NCBI RefSeq assembly: GCF_031656915.1
Contig: NZ_CP134227.1
Location: 1,178,001-1,242,000 of the forward strand
Length of the DNA: 64,000 nt
Direction: 5' to 3'
DNA from: Nocardioides marmorisolisilvae
Lineage (GTDB): Bacteria; Actinomycetota; Actinomycetes; Propionibacteriales; Nocardioidaceae
Below the pieces are notes generated by a model. That model had not been told where the DNA came from. It ran no database searches and was given only the letters and a program-made list of their open reading frames with translations. Positions 52,889 to 61,596 of the stretch are shown one piece after another. A program made the translations under genes and the position numbers. Position 1 is the stretch's first letter, and each line of letters begins with the position of its first letter.

Positions 52889-54715
52889 CTAGTTGAGTCG
52901 CCAGATGACGCCACTGGTCGTCGTCGAATAGGTCGCAACAGCTGGTGACCCAGGATTTTGTTGAAGGACCTGGATTGACCCGGCGCTCGGTGAGCCAATC
53001 ACGACGACGACGTGCTGGATCCCCTTCACTCGCGTTATGACATCACCAGGTCGGGCTGCCGAGAGGTTGCCGGAGACGTAATGCCATCCGGGCTTGCTCT
53101 TGGTGCTTGTGTCCCATCCATCGAATCCGACTGGTCGGCCCGCTTGCTTGGACCACGCGATGCCGAGGTCTGCGCATTGCGCGCCGTACCATCCGTCGGA
53201 GTCGATACCACGGTTGCCAGCGTCGGTGGAGCTGTTCCAGTGTGCCGAGTCGAGTGCCCATGCTTTGAAGCTGCCGATTCCGCCTGCCGCTGGCCCGCCG
53301 GGCGCGCCGTTACTGAAGGCATCCCACAGCGCCGTAGCGCCCACGTAGACCACGAGGTTCCCATCGTCCTGGATGACGAGGCGCGCGTCCGAGCCCGATG
53401 TTGCCGAGCTCCATTTCGCGGTGCCACCGGCGTATACGACCAGGTTGCCGTCGCCTTGCATGACGACACGGTCTGCGCCTGTTCCTGCGGTGGCCGAGGA
53501 CCATTGAGAGGTGCCCGTGCTCGTGTACTTGACGAGGTTCCCGTCGCCCTGCATGACGACGAAGTACTTGTCGTTTCGGCTGACGATCCGCTGACCCACC
53601 GTGAGGCGACCGCCTGCCGGAACCGTGTCTTGAAGGTACCCAGTCCTGCCGCCCTTTGAGGACCACAGAGCGAGGCCACCTTGGCTGTAGAGGACGAGGT
53701 TCCCGTCGTCCTGCATTACCAAAACGGTCTTGGCGCCCGGTGCTGTTGAGGACGACCACTTGGCGACACCGGCCGCAGAGTAGACCACCAGGTTGCCGTC
53801 GTTCTGATTTACAAGGGAGGCACCAGACGACCCTGCCGTGCCGGACGACCACTGAGCCTGGCCGGAGGAGTTGTAGACCACAAAGTTGCCGTCGCCCTGC
53901 ATGACAGCCCGGTAAGCGCCGTTCCGGGAGATGAGCGACTGCCCACTCCGCAGCCGATTCACAGCTCCGTTGCTTTGGATAGAGCTTTGCGAGGCTCCGG
54001 TATGGCCTGTTCCTGCAGACCACATGGCGACGCCGCCCGCGCTGTAGACGACGAGGTTGCCGTCGTCCTGCATGACCAGTCGCGAGCCGGCCGCGCCCTG
54101 CGTTGACGACGACCACACTGCGGTCGCGGCGGTTGTTGGGCCTGCGTACACGACAAAGTTTCCGTCGCGCTGCATTACTGACCAGCGTCCTGCGCCGTTG
54201 GTCCGCGCCGACCAAACAGCGTCGGATCCCTTGTAGACGACCAGATTTCCGTCGCCCTGCTGGATGAGCCTGTACGCACCGCTGGCTGATCGGATTCCGC
54301 GATTCGCAGTGAGTCTCTGCCCCGCCGCCAGTTGGTTGTACACGCCGACCCTCCGCGTGGTCGACTTGATCACGGTGTACCGATGACCGTTGTGCCTGGC
54401 CGCGGGGAGAAAGATGCGGTACTTGCCAACGCGTGATGCAACGGGGTCGTTCAGCCGGTACGTCCGCCGCGAATCTGTGTATCCGGTATCGATGTTGTGC
54501 CATCCCGTCGAGCTGCGACGCTGGAGGATGACCTTGCGCTTGAACGAGGTCGACGTCGCACCCTTCGCAACGACGCTGTCGCCCAGGAAGATTCTTGACG
54601 GTGTCGAGATGGACACGGTGGCAGTCGCGGCGCTGGCGGGTGCCACCACGCCGAAGGCCATGATCCAGGCAGCGGTAAGCGCTCCTACGAGCGTGACAAC
54701 GAAACGGGTTCGCAT
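52889..54715 (-). CDS. Secreted B-lectin (GNA-type) protein with C-terminal CHAP domain
   Basis: A 608-aa protein. A signal peptide (VVTLVGALTAAWIMAFGVVAPASA) is followed by an Ig-like stretch (~30-125), and then nine QxDGNxVxY mannose-binding-type motifs grouped as about three bulb lectin domains (e.g. QQGDGNLVVY, MQRDGNFVVY, IQDDGNLVVY). The last ~110 residues are a CHAP-type amidase with cysteine in WYGAQCADLGIAW and histidine in IQHVVVVI. The combination suggests carbohydrate binding plus peptidoglycan cleavage, as in lectin-like bacteriocins or competition factors. It is transcribed against the transfer genes and lies between VirB4 and a broken ArdC gene. Confidence 0.85.
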   Translation of the reverse strand: MRTRFVVTLVGALTAAWIMAFGVVAPASAATATVSISTPSRIFLGDSVVAKGATSTSFKRKVILQRRSSTGWHNIDTGYTDSRRTYRLNDPVASRVGKYRIFLPAARHNGHRYTVIKSTTRRVGVYNQLAAGQRLTANRGIRSASGAYRLIQQGDGNLVVYKGSDAVWSARTNGAGRWSVMQRDGNFVVYAGPTTAATAVWSSSTQGAAGSRLVMQDDGNLVVYSAGGVAMWSAGTGHTGASQSSIQSNGAVNRLRSGQSLISRNGAYRAVMQGDGNFVVYNSSGQAQWSSGTAGSSGASLVNQNDGNLVVYSAAGVAKWSSSTAPGAKTVLVMQDDGNLVLYSQGGLALWSSKGGRTGYLQDTVPAGGRLTVGQRIVSRNDKYFVVMQGDGNLVKYTSTGTSQWSSATAGTGADRVVMQGDGNLVVYAGGTAKWSSATSGSDARLVIQDDGNLVVYVGATALWDAFSNGAPGGPAAGGIGSFKAWALDSAHWNSSTDAGNRGIDSDGWYGAQCADLGIAWSKQAGRPVGFDGWDTSTKSKPGWHYVSGNLSAARPGDVITRVKGIQHVVVVIGSPSAGSIQVLQQNPGSPAVATYSTTTSGVIWRLN

Positions 54716-54899
54716 GTAGCGAAACTCCTACCTGACTCGCGACCAGCCGACCCCACCGCAGCTAGTCAGTGTTCCCCCGAGTCTGGGCGCATCTAACCAG
54801 ATCTTGTCGGGCGGTGGGTCCGGGTTCCGGTGGATGCGTCCGTCACCCCCCGACCGCCGGCCACCCTGCACCGCACCAGCGGTCTGACTCGCACACCTG

Positions 54900-55340
54900 A
54901 TGGGCATGACGCGAAACGAGGCGATCCGCCGACGGTTCTGCTGCAGTAAGGAACTCGGCCACGTCCTGCTGCACGCGCCGCCGGAGAACGAGTTGTCTGT
55001 CGAGTTCGCCGCCGACGCGACGCTGCACCGCGGTGTCGCGGAGGTCGAAGCCGAGTCGGTCGCACTGATGGTCGGCGCCGCCCACGGCCTGGACACCTCG
55101 GCGTACACCGTCCCGTACGTCTCCACCTGGGCCGCAAGCGTTCCCGGCAAGAGCCCGATCGAGGTCGTCCAGTCGACCGCGGAGCGCGTCCGGAGCACCG
55201 CACTCGGCGTCCTCGACAAGCTCGAGACCCAGAAGATCGGCGACGGCAACCCGCCGGGACTCGACCACGAGGGCCTTAGCCACCGCGCGGCGCCGATCAG
55301 CACCGGCCTACGACGCAACCAGGCGGTGCTCGGACTATGA
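54900..55340 (+). pseudogene. Truncated ArdC-like antirestriction gene
   Basis: The remaining 146 codons match the C-terminal part of ArdC proteins: ELGHVLLHA, then HRGVAEVEAESVALMVGAAHGLDTSAY, then VPYVSTWA. The N-terminal ssDNA-binding domain (some 200 residues) is missing, and the metallopeptidase HExxH reads KELGH, so the first histidine is lost. An in-frame stop lies just upstream at 54885. The break is beside the inserted lectin gene, suggesting that insertion removed the 5' part. The 3' end still overlaps the next gene by 4 bp, as in an intact operon. Confidence 0.75.
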
Positions 55341-55801
55341 AGACGCCCGTCGTCCTCAGCACCGTCCACGTCGACATCGACACCGACGGAACCCTGACCG
55401 TCGACCTCGACGGCCGGCCGTACGCCGACGACCGACCGCTCGGCCGAGCCGATCTCCGCGACGTCCTCAACGAGATCACCACCGACATCGACACCGCGGT
55501 TCGCGTCGAGGTCCGCGAATCCGACGGAACGACGTACGCCGATATCGCGACTCCCCCAGATCCTGCAGCACCCGCCCGCGACGAGGCTCCATCCAACCGG
55601 CGCCGCTCCGCGCTTGCCGGCACCGGGTTCAAGCCCGGCGAGGAGGTCGCCCTCGCGTACGTCATCGCCCGGCGCCGGGCCGACCCCGACGGCTGCGCAT
55701 CGATCAACCTGCCGCCCGCGCTCATGGCAGCGACCCGCGGTGGGCTGGTCCTCCTCGGGCTCACCTCGCAGATCGTCGCGCCGGTCGAGGCACCGTCATG
55801 A
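55337..55801 (+). CDS. Conserved-context transfer-operon protein (154 aa)
   Basis: A soluble protein. The N-terminal ~60 residues form a beta-rich module (VVLSTVHVDIDTDGTLTVDLDGRPY), followed by a disordered linker and a helical part (FKPGEEVALAYVIARRRAD). The mature C-terminus is hydrophobic but short (GGLVLLGLTSQIVAP). It overlaps both neighbours by 4 bp and precedes the coupling protein gene, a place usually held by an unnamed conserved protein in these elements. It may be an adaptor of the coupling protein; no motif shows this. Confidence 0.68.
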   Translation: MKTPVVLSTVHVDIDTDGTLTVDLDGRPYADDRPLGRADLRDVLNEITTDIDTAVRVEVRESDGTTYADIATPPDPAAPARDEAPSNRRRSALAGTGFKPGEEVALAYVIARRRADPDGCASINLPPALMAATRGGLVLLGLTSQIVAPVEAPS

Positions 55802-57507
55802 ACGGCCGCGTACACCGCGTCGACGACAGCCTGGTCAACTTCGCATTGGTCGCGATAGGTGCGGCGTTCGTCGTTGCGGCGACACTTCGCGGAGCAGGAT
55901 CGATCGCCACCGAACTGGAGGGCAGCTCGCATCCGCGGTCACGTGTCGCTGCGGGCTTCGGCGTTCTCACCCAACCCGGTGATCCGGCCGCAGCGCTCGC
56001 GGCACCGGGGATGTCCGCGGTCCTCTACTGGAGCGTCGTCGCGGTGGTCTTGGTTGCCGCAACGACGCTGGCACTCGTCGCCTGGCACCTGGTCCAGCGC
56101 GCCCGCCACCGGGCTGCCCACGATCCGCACCGGATCATCGGCATCGCGACGCGAGCCGACATCGCACCAGTCGCCTCGAGGCGCGCGCTGCTACGCCGCG
56201 GACGAGCCTTGCGGCCATCGCTGCCCGACCCGAGTCCCGCGGACCTCGGGTACCTGCTCGGGCACGCCTGCGGCGAGGAGATCTGGGCGTCGGTCGAGGA
56301 CTCCATCCTCATCGTCGGGCCGCCGCGGTCAGGCAAAGGGCTGCATTTGGTCATCAACGCGATCCTCCACGCCCCCGGCTCGGTGGTGACCACCTCGACC
56401 CGTCCGGACAACATCACCGCCACCCTCCGAGCCCGCAAGGCGCGCGGACCGGTCGCAGTCTTCGACCCGCAAAGACTCGCCGCCGAGCTCGACGTCCCAG
56501 CCGGCCGGCGCTGGTCGCTCGTCCGCGGCTGCGACGACCCGCTCACCGCGATGATCCGTGCCAACGGCCTCGCCGCCTCGACCGGCCTGTCCGCGGGCGG
56601 TGTGGACTCAGGCAGTTTCTGGGAGGGCAAGACTCGAGCCGCCCTCCAAGCACTCCTTCACGCTGCGGCGTTGGAGAAGCTCACGACCAGGACGCTCTTC
56701 GAGTGGTCGCTCGCACCGGCCGCAGCAACCGATGCGGTCGGCATCCTGTCGAGCCATTGCGAGGCAGCGAAGGGTTGGGGCGACTCGCTCGAGGCGATGA
56801 TCAACTCCGATCCGCGTACCCGCGATTCCATCTGGATGGCCGTCGCAGAGGCGCTCGCCTGCCTGGCCGACCCCCGCGTCCTCGACGCAGTCACCCCAGA
56901 GGCCGGCGAAGAGTTCGACCCCCGCGAATTCCTCACCAACAACGGCACCCTCTACCTGCTCGCCACCGGCGCGGGCGCAGGCGCCTCCTGGTCGCTGGTC
57001 GCCGCCCTCATCGAGGACCTCGCCGAGACCGCCCGCCACCTCGCCGCGGCATCACCCGGCGCGCGGATGGACCCGCCGCTGCTGCTGGCACTCGACGAGA
57101 TCGGCAACCTCTCGCCACTGCCCTCGCTGCCGGTCCTGATGGCCGAAGGTGGAGGCACCGGCATCACCACGATGCCGGTCCTTCAGTCCCTGTCCCAGGC
57201 GCGGAGCAAGTGGAGCACCCACGCAGCCAGCGCGATCTGGGATGCCTCCATCGTTAAGGTCATCCTCGGTGGCGCATCTGCCTCGCGCGATCTTCAGGAC
57301 CTTTCCGTGTTGATCGGCGAACGCGACGAACTCTCGGACGCAGTCACGGTCGGCGACTACGGCTCACGATCGCTTCAACGCTCGACCCGCCGGGTGCCGA
57401 TCATGCCACCCGAGCGGATCCGCACACTGCCCTTCGGCACAGGCCTGGTGCTCCTCAGGAGCGCACCACCGATCATCACGACCCTCCGGCCTTGGACCGA
57501 CCACTGA
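55798..57507 (+). CDS. VirD4/TraG-type coupling protein
   Basis: A 569-aa protein. Two membrane segments lie near residues 15-35 and 78-100. The ATPase domain has Walker A VGPPRSGKGLH (near 174) and Walker B LLLALDEIGNL (near 430), plus the TraM-recognition-like region ITTMPVLQSLSQARSKW. It links the relaxase-DNA complex to the channel. Compared with classical VirD4 the N-terminal membrane part is slightly larger. It is co-transcribed with the small protein before it; the following gene is cargo. Confidence 0.9.
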   Translation: MNGRVHRVDDSLVNFALVAIGAAFVVAATLRGAGSIATELEGSSHPRSRVAAGFGVLTQPGDPAAALAAPGMSAVLYWSVVAVVLVAATTLALVAWHLVQRARHRAAHDPHRIIGIATRADIAPVASRRALLRRGRALRPSLPDPSPADLGYLLGHACGEEIWASVEDSILIVGPPRSGKGLHLVINAILHAPGSVVTTSTRPDNITATLRARKARGPVAVFDPQRLAAELDVPAGRRWSLVRGCDDPLTAMIRANGLAASTGLSAGGVDSGSFWEGKTRAALQALLHAAALEKLTTRTLFEWSLAPAAATDAVGILSSHCEAAKGWGDSLEAMINSDPRTRDSIWMAVAEALACLADPRVLDAVTPEAGEEFDPREFLTNNGTLYLLATGAGAGASWSLVAALIEDLAETARHLAAASPGARMDPPLLLALDEIGNLSPLPSLPVLMAEGGGTGITTMPVLQSLSQARSKWSTHAASAIWDASIVKVILGGASASRDLQDLSVLIGERDELSDAVTVGDYGSRSLQRSTRRVPIMPPERIRTLPFGTGLVLLRSAPPIITTLRPWTDH

Positions 57508-57788
57508 GACTCGGGAATCGCGCCCACGCACACCCAGCGGCGGTCCGCCCACTGGGCAGCAGCCTCCACCCTCCTCCCTAGTCGGACGGCACGGCGTGGC
57601 ACTTGGCCTCAACTGCTCCGGTTGACGCTCCCTCACCGAAATCGGCACCCGGACTCGTCTTGGGGACACTCCGGCGGTATCCACGCTCGCGCATGCGCCG
57701 GGCGGTGTCTGCATTCGGCTGCGGCCGCCGCATTTCTGCACCCATAGTGTTCGTAATCGTTCGTGGGTCGTAGAGACGAGGCACAGCC

Positions 57789-59885
57789 ATGCGCATGATC
57801 TGGACCCTTCGCCCACGTGCTGCCCAGGCTTTGCTGGCGTCTGCCACAGCAGTCTTGTTGACGGTGCCACTGCTGCTGCTCACCAGTTCACCAGCCGCCG
57901 CCGCGACGACGTCGTGCACGGTCGGCAACATCAGCTACACGGTGGACCCTGCCGACGTGGCTGCGGGTGCGACGGCAACCGATTACACCGGGGCCGGCGG
58001 TGCCGTTGCGATACCGGCCACTATCACCTGCGGCACGCAGTCATACTCGGTCACCACCATTGCGACCGAGGCCTTCTACGGCGACCAGTTGACGTCGGTG
58101 ACCATCCCCGACACGGTCACCACCATCGAGTACGGCGCCTTCGCCTCCAACCAGTTGACGTCGGTGACCATCCCCGACTCGGTCACCACCATCGCGTTCA
58201 GCGCCTTCGCCTACAACCAGTTGACGTCGGTGACCATCCCCGGCTCGGTCACCTTCATCGGGCAATACGCCTTCGGCGGCAACACCGGCCTGTTGAGTGT
58301 GACCTTTGAGGGGGCGGCTCCCGCTCCCACGTCCATCACGCCCGCCGGGATAGACGCCTCGTTGGGCACGGTACGGGGTCTGATCGTCTACTACCACTAC
58401 GCCTTCGACGCCGCCAACACGTCCCAGGGGTTCACCACCCCGACCTGGCAGGGCTACAACACCAAGGACCTCGAGACGTCGTGCACGGTCGGCAACATCA
58501 GCTACACGGTGGACCCTGCCGACGTGGCTGCGGGTGCGACGGCAACCGATTACACCGGGGCCGGCGGTGCCGTTGCGATACCGGCCACTATCACCTGCGG
58601 CACGCAGTCATACTCGGTCACCACCATTGCGACCGAGGCCTTCTACGGCGACCAGTTGACGTCGGTGACCATCCCCGACACGGTCACCACCATCGAGTAC
58701 GGCGCCTTCGCCTCCAACCAGTTGACGTCGGTGACCATCCCCGACTCGGTCACCACCATCGCGTTCAGCGCCTTCGCCTACAACCAGTTGACGTCGGTGA
58801 CCATCCCCGGCTCGGTCACCTTCATCGGGCAATACGCCTTCGGCGGCAACACCGGCCTGTTGAGTGTGACCTTTGAGGGGGCGGCTCCCGCTCCCACGTC
58901 CATCACGCCCGCCGGGATAGACGCCTCGTTGGGCACGGTACGGGGTCTGATCGTCTACTACCACTACGCCTTCGACGCCGCCAACACGTCCCAGGGGTTC
59001 ACCACCCCGACCTGGCAGGGCTACAACACCCAGGTGATTGCCGTGACACCGTCGATGACGAAGAGCCCATCGGATGCGACGGTCAATGCCGGTGACACGG
59101 CGACATTCACCGCGGCAGCCTCGGGAATCCCGACACCGACCGTGCAGTGGCAGGTCAACACCGGCGACGGATCCGGCTACACCGACATACCCGACCCCAC
59201 CGGCACCAACGCGACGCTGACGTTGACCGACGTCACCGCAGCGATGAACGGCAACACCTACCGAGCCACGTTCACCAACAGCGCCGGCAACGCCACCACC
59301 ACGTCCGCGACCCTGACCGTCAACTCGCCCCCGAAGCTGACCGGTGAGTCGGCCGCAACCGGCAAGGTCGGCGACCCATTCACCTACTCCTACACCGTCA
59401 CCGGATTCCCCGCCCCCACCGTCACCATCAGCGGCGACACCCTCCCCGACGGCGTGAGCCTCGACCCGGCAACCCACACGATCGCCGGCACCCCCGGCCC
59501 AGGCACCGCCGGCACCTACCAGGTAGTGCTGACCGCCCACAACGGCACCGGCGACGACGCCACCCTCAACGTCGCCCTGACCTTCACCCCGGACACCGTC
59601 GACAACCTCACCCCGACGATCACCGGAATCGCCCAGGCAGGTCAGACCCTGACCGCCGATGCCGGACCCCACCTCGACCCGGCCGACGCGCACCTGACCT
59701 ACCAGTGGAACGCCGACGGCCAACCCATCCACGGAGCAACACGGCAAACCTTCAAACTCCGCAACCCCCAAGCAGGCACCCGGATCACCGTCACCATCAC
59801 CGCCTCGAGCCCCACGTACACCCCAGCAACCGCAACATCCAAGAAGACAACCCCGGTGGCCGACAGAGTCACAGGTCCCCGCTAA
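57789..59885 (+). CDS. Secreted leucine-rich-repeat (BspA-like) and Ig-domain protein
   Basis: A 698-aa protein. A signal peptide (LASATAVLLTVPLLLLTSSPAAAA) is followed by two identical ~189-aa copies of a BspA-type LRR_5 module (repeats such as QLTSVTIPDSVTTI...AF) at about 40-228 and 229-417. Then come an Ig-like domain (ATVNAGDTATFTAAASG), a putative-Ig domain (GDPFTYSYTVTGFPAP) and a C-terminal beta domain (AGQTLTADAGPHL). No anchor or LPXTG motif is visible, so it is probably released. It looks like an adhesin-type protein inserted between transfer genes. Confidence 0.85.
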   Translation: MRMIWTLRPRAAQALLASATAVLLTVPLLLLTSSPAAAATTSCTVGNISYTVDPADVAAGATATDYTGAGGAVAIPATITCGTQSYSVTTIATEAFYGDQLTSVTIPDTVTTIEYGAFASNQLTSVTIPDSVTTIAFSAFAYNQLTSVTIPGSVTFIGQYAFGGNTGLLSVTFEGAAPAPTSITPAGIDASLGTVRGLIVYYHYAFDAANTSQGFTTPTWQGYNTKDLETSCTVGNISYTVDPADVAAGATATDYTGAGGAVAIPATITCGTQSYSVTTIATEAFYGDQLTSVTIPDTVTTIEYGAFASNQLTSVTIPDSVTTIAFSAFAYNQLTSVTIPGSVTFIGQYAFGGNTGLLSVTFEGAAPAPTSITPAGIDASLGTVRGLIVYYHYAFDAANTSQGFTTPTWQGYNTQVIAVTPSMTKSPSDATVNAGDTATFTAAASGIPTPTVQWQVNTGDGSGYTDIPDPTGTNATLTLTDVTAAMNGNTYRATFTNSAGNATTTSATLTVNSPPKLTGESAATGKVGDPFTYSYTVTGFPAPTVTISGDTLPDGVSLDPATHTIAGTPGPGTAGTYQVVLTAHNGTGDDATLNVALTFTPDTVDNLTPTITGIAQAGQTLTADAGPHLDPADAHLTYQWNADGQPIHGATRQTFKLRNPQAGTRITVTITASSPTYTPATATSKKTTPVADRVTGPR
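57908..59030 (+). repeat. Perfect tandem duplication (567-bp period) inside the LRR gene
   Basis: Bases 57908-58463 are repeated at 58475-59030 with no difference that I can find. An 11-bp segment separates the copies. Identity at every synonymous site indicates a very recent duplication or gene conversion. Confidence 0.88.
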
Positions 59886-59942
59886 ACAGCCGAACCGCAA
59901 CCAACGCACCAACACCCCTGGGTCACCACCGTCGAGAGGCCC

Positions 59943-60215
59943 ATGTCGGCCGCGAGCACGGATGACGTGGGTCGCATTCCTTGGCACGACCTGAGAGAGC
60001 CGGATCGTGCCTTCACTCCGGTGCAGCGCCTCATCGCAGGGCGCGGCGACCCTCTGAGCGTGCCGTCGGCCGCCAGGATGCGTCGATCCGAGGCCGCGAT
60101 TGCGTCCGAGCGGCGCAGGACATTGGGGCGTTGTGTGCACCTGGGTCCCGAGAGCGGCTTCACCGGGAAGCCGCGGCGAGTCCGGGAGTCAACGTGTCCA
60201 TCCCCACCCAGATGA
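59943..60215 (+). CDS. Possible small hypothetical protein (90 aa)
   Basis: The frame encodes MSAASTDDVGRIPWHDLREPD...; GAGAGG lies 4 nt before the ATG. The first ~65 residues have plausible composition with a basic helical segment (RRSEAAIASERRR), but the C-terminal end overlaps the SSB start and is proline/arginine-rich. It may be a real small gene, as such genes often precede SSB in these operons, or a chance frame. Confidence 0.4.
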   Translation: MSAASTDDVGRIPWHDLREPDRAFTPVQRLIAGRGDPLSVPSAARMRRSEAAIASERRRTLGRCVHLGPESGFTGKPRRVRESTCPSPPR

Positions 60216-60613
60216 GCCTGGTCGGGTTCGTCGCATCAGCGCCGGAGCTGCACTTCACCAAGGACGGCGCCGAGTGCTGCCGTCTCCGTGTCGGCGTCGA
60301 GCAGTGGCGCCGGGAGGTCGACGGCGACTTCACGAAGCTCGACCCGACCTTCCACGACATGGTCGCCTTCGAGAGCACGGCCCGGGAGACGTACGCCCGG
60401 TTCCGCAAGGGCGACTCCTTCGTTGCCAGTGGCTACGTCCACGAATACGAAGTCGAACACCCCGGCGAGGCGAGCGTGATCAAGGAGGAGTTCGTCGCCC
60501 GCAAGATCGGCCACAACGTCAACAATACGGCCTACGAGGTCCAGCGCCGCCGGCTCGCGCCGGCACCAGCTCCGCCCGCTCAGCGATCGTCGAACACGGC
60601 CATCGGCCTCTGA
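60194..60613 (+). CDS. ssb: Single-stranded DNA-binding protein
   Basis: A 139-aa protein with an OB-fold of the SSB family: QMSLVGFVASAPELHFTKDGAECCRLRVGVEQWRR, then the loop, then FHDMVAFESTARETYARFRKGDSFVASGYV. The tail is short and lacks the acidic DDDIPF-type end of bacterial housekeeping SSB, so partner recruitment may differ. The start is GTG at 60194 preceded by GGGAG. It would protect transferred or replicating single-stranded element DNA. Confidence 0.85.
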   Translation: MSIPTQMSLVGFVASAPELHFTKDGAECCRLRVGVEQWRREVDGDFTKLDPTFHDMVAFESTARETYARFRKGDSFVASGYVHEYEVEHPGEASVIKEEFVARKIGHNVNNTAYEVQRRRLAPAPAPPAQRSSNTAIGL

Positions 60614-60625
60614 ACAGGCGGCGTC

Positions 60626-61132
60626 GTGGCCCACGAGTCATCGTTCGGCGCCGAGCGTGACCTGCCGCCGGGGCCGATCGACTGGAACCTTCTCGACGCT
60701 CCGACCGCAGTCGCCGAGTGGCGCGACCTGGACGGGTTCGTGACCTGGCTGAAGAACACCTTCGGTCTGCCGCCGGCGATCGTGCCGCCGTACTGGCATC
60801 GCCACGACGAGCTGATCTGGGAGCTGTCCGCGCTACACACCCACTTCCTCGCCTGCTACGACCAATCCGCCTCGCCCTCGGCGCCGGTTGGGTGGATGCG
60901 GGAGTTCGCCGAGTGCCGCCAGCGCCTGCGGGAGTGGGTGGCAAACTGCGGGACCCGCCTGGACCGTGACCGGCCGACGCGGCAGACGACCTGGCCGGGC
61001 GAAGCCGCCGCTGTCGTAGCCGGCGAGGTCGAGATCGTCGATCGTGCGGCGGACTTCACCACGTTCGTGCACGAGGACGTCTCGCGGCGACCGCGTGTCG
61101 AGGAGATCGCGCGAGATGAACTCCGCGGGTGA
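60626..61132 (+). CDS. Hypothetical protein, possibly DUF4913-like (168 aa)
   Basis: Starts with GTG at 60626, 12 bp after ssb. The middle contains FVTWLKNTFGL, YWHRHDELIWELSALHTHF, APVGWMREFAECRQRLREWVANCG, a Trp/His-rich helical pattern like DUF4913 and related actinobacterial mobile-element proteins. No catalytic motif is visible. Its position in the SSB-to-end operon suggests an accessory role in transfer or maintenance. Confidence 0.6.
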   Translation: MAHESSFGAERDLPPGPIDWNLLDAPTAVAEWRDLDGFVTWLKNTFGLPPAIVPPYWHRHDELIWELSALHTHFLACYDQSASPSAPVGWMREFAECRQRLREWVANCGTRLDRDRPTRQTTWPGEAAAVVAGEVEIVDRAADFTTFVHEDVSRRPRVEEIARDELRG

Positions 61133-61296
61133 CCACCAGGCGTCCCCCGGGGGGTCCGCAGGGCGTCCGCAGGGCGTCCACGCAGCGCCTTCAGGCCCCG
61201 GCGCCGTGCCCGGGTCCACAGCTGCGGCCACCAGACCGCTCGGGCCGCGCGGGTCGGCGGGAGCCTTCGACCAAGACCGGGAGGAAGGAGATGCTC

Positions 61297-61596
61297 ATGG
61301 ATCTTGAGCATGCGTTGACCCTCGCGCGGGCGAGGTCGTTCGTGGCGGCGCTCGCCGACGCAGCCATCGATGACGACGCCTCCGCGTGTTTCGAAAGGGT
61401 CCTGATCGAGCTCGACTGGCTCCACGACGACGAGTCTTCGGGCCTGGATACCGACGGGCTCGGCGATGATCGCGAGGTCCTGTATCGGGGCGCCACCGCA
61501 GCGATCGAGTCCCTGGTCCTCTTCGGGGTCGACGCACTCGACCTCGAGCTGCTCCTGGTCCGGCTTGAGGCCGCGCACGCGTTGGACGGCGCCTGA
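61297..61596 (+). CDS. Small acidic helical protein (99 aa)
   Basis: AAGGAG lies 6 nt before the ATG at 61297; an ATG at 61291 touches the ribosome binding site and is less likely. The protein is acidic and helical (LEHALTLARARSFVAALADAAIDDDAS...VLIELDWLHDDE). It overlaps the following gene by 1 bp, so the pair is co-translated. No known family recognised. Confidence 0.62.
   Translation: MDLEHALTLARARSFVAALADAAIDDDASACFERVLIELDWLHDDESSGLDTDGLGDDREVLYRGATAAIESLVLFGVDALDLELLLVRLEAAHALDGA

Noticed and set aside
58041-60140. 510-codon minus-strand frame across the LRR gene
   Set aside because: Low-complexity Gly/Arg/Val composition created by the plus-strand repeats; the plus frame has signal peptide and known domains.
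61116-61307. 63-codon frame between the DUF4913-like and small acidic protein genes
   Set aside because: Gly/Pro/Ala-rich with short direct repeats of GTCCGCAGGGC at its start and no clear ribosome binding site.
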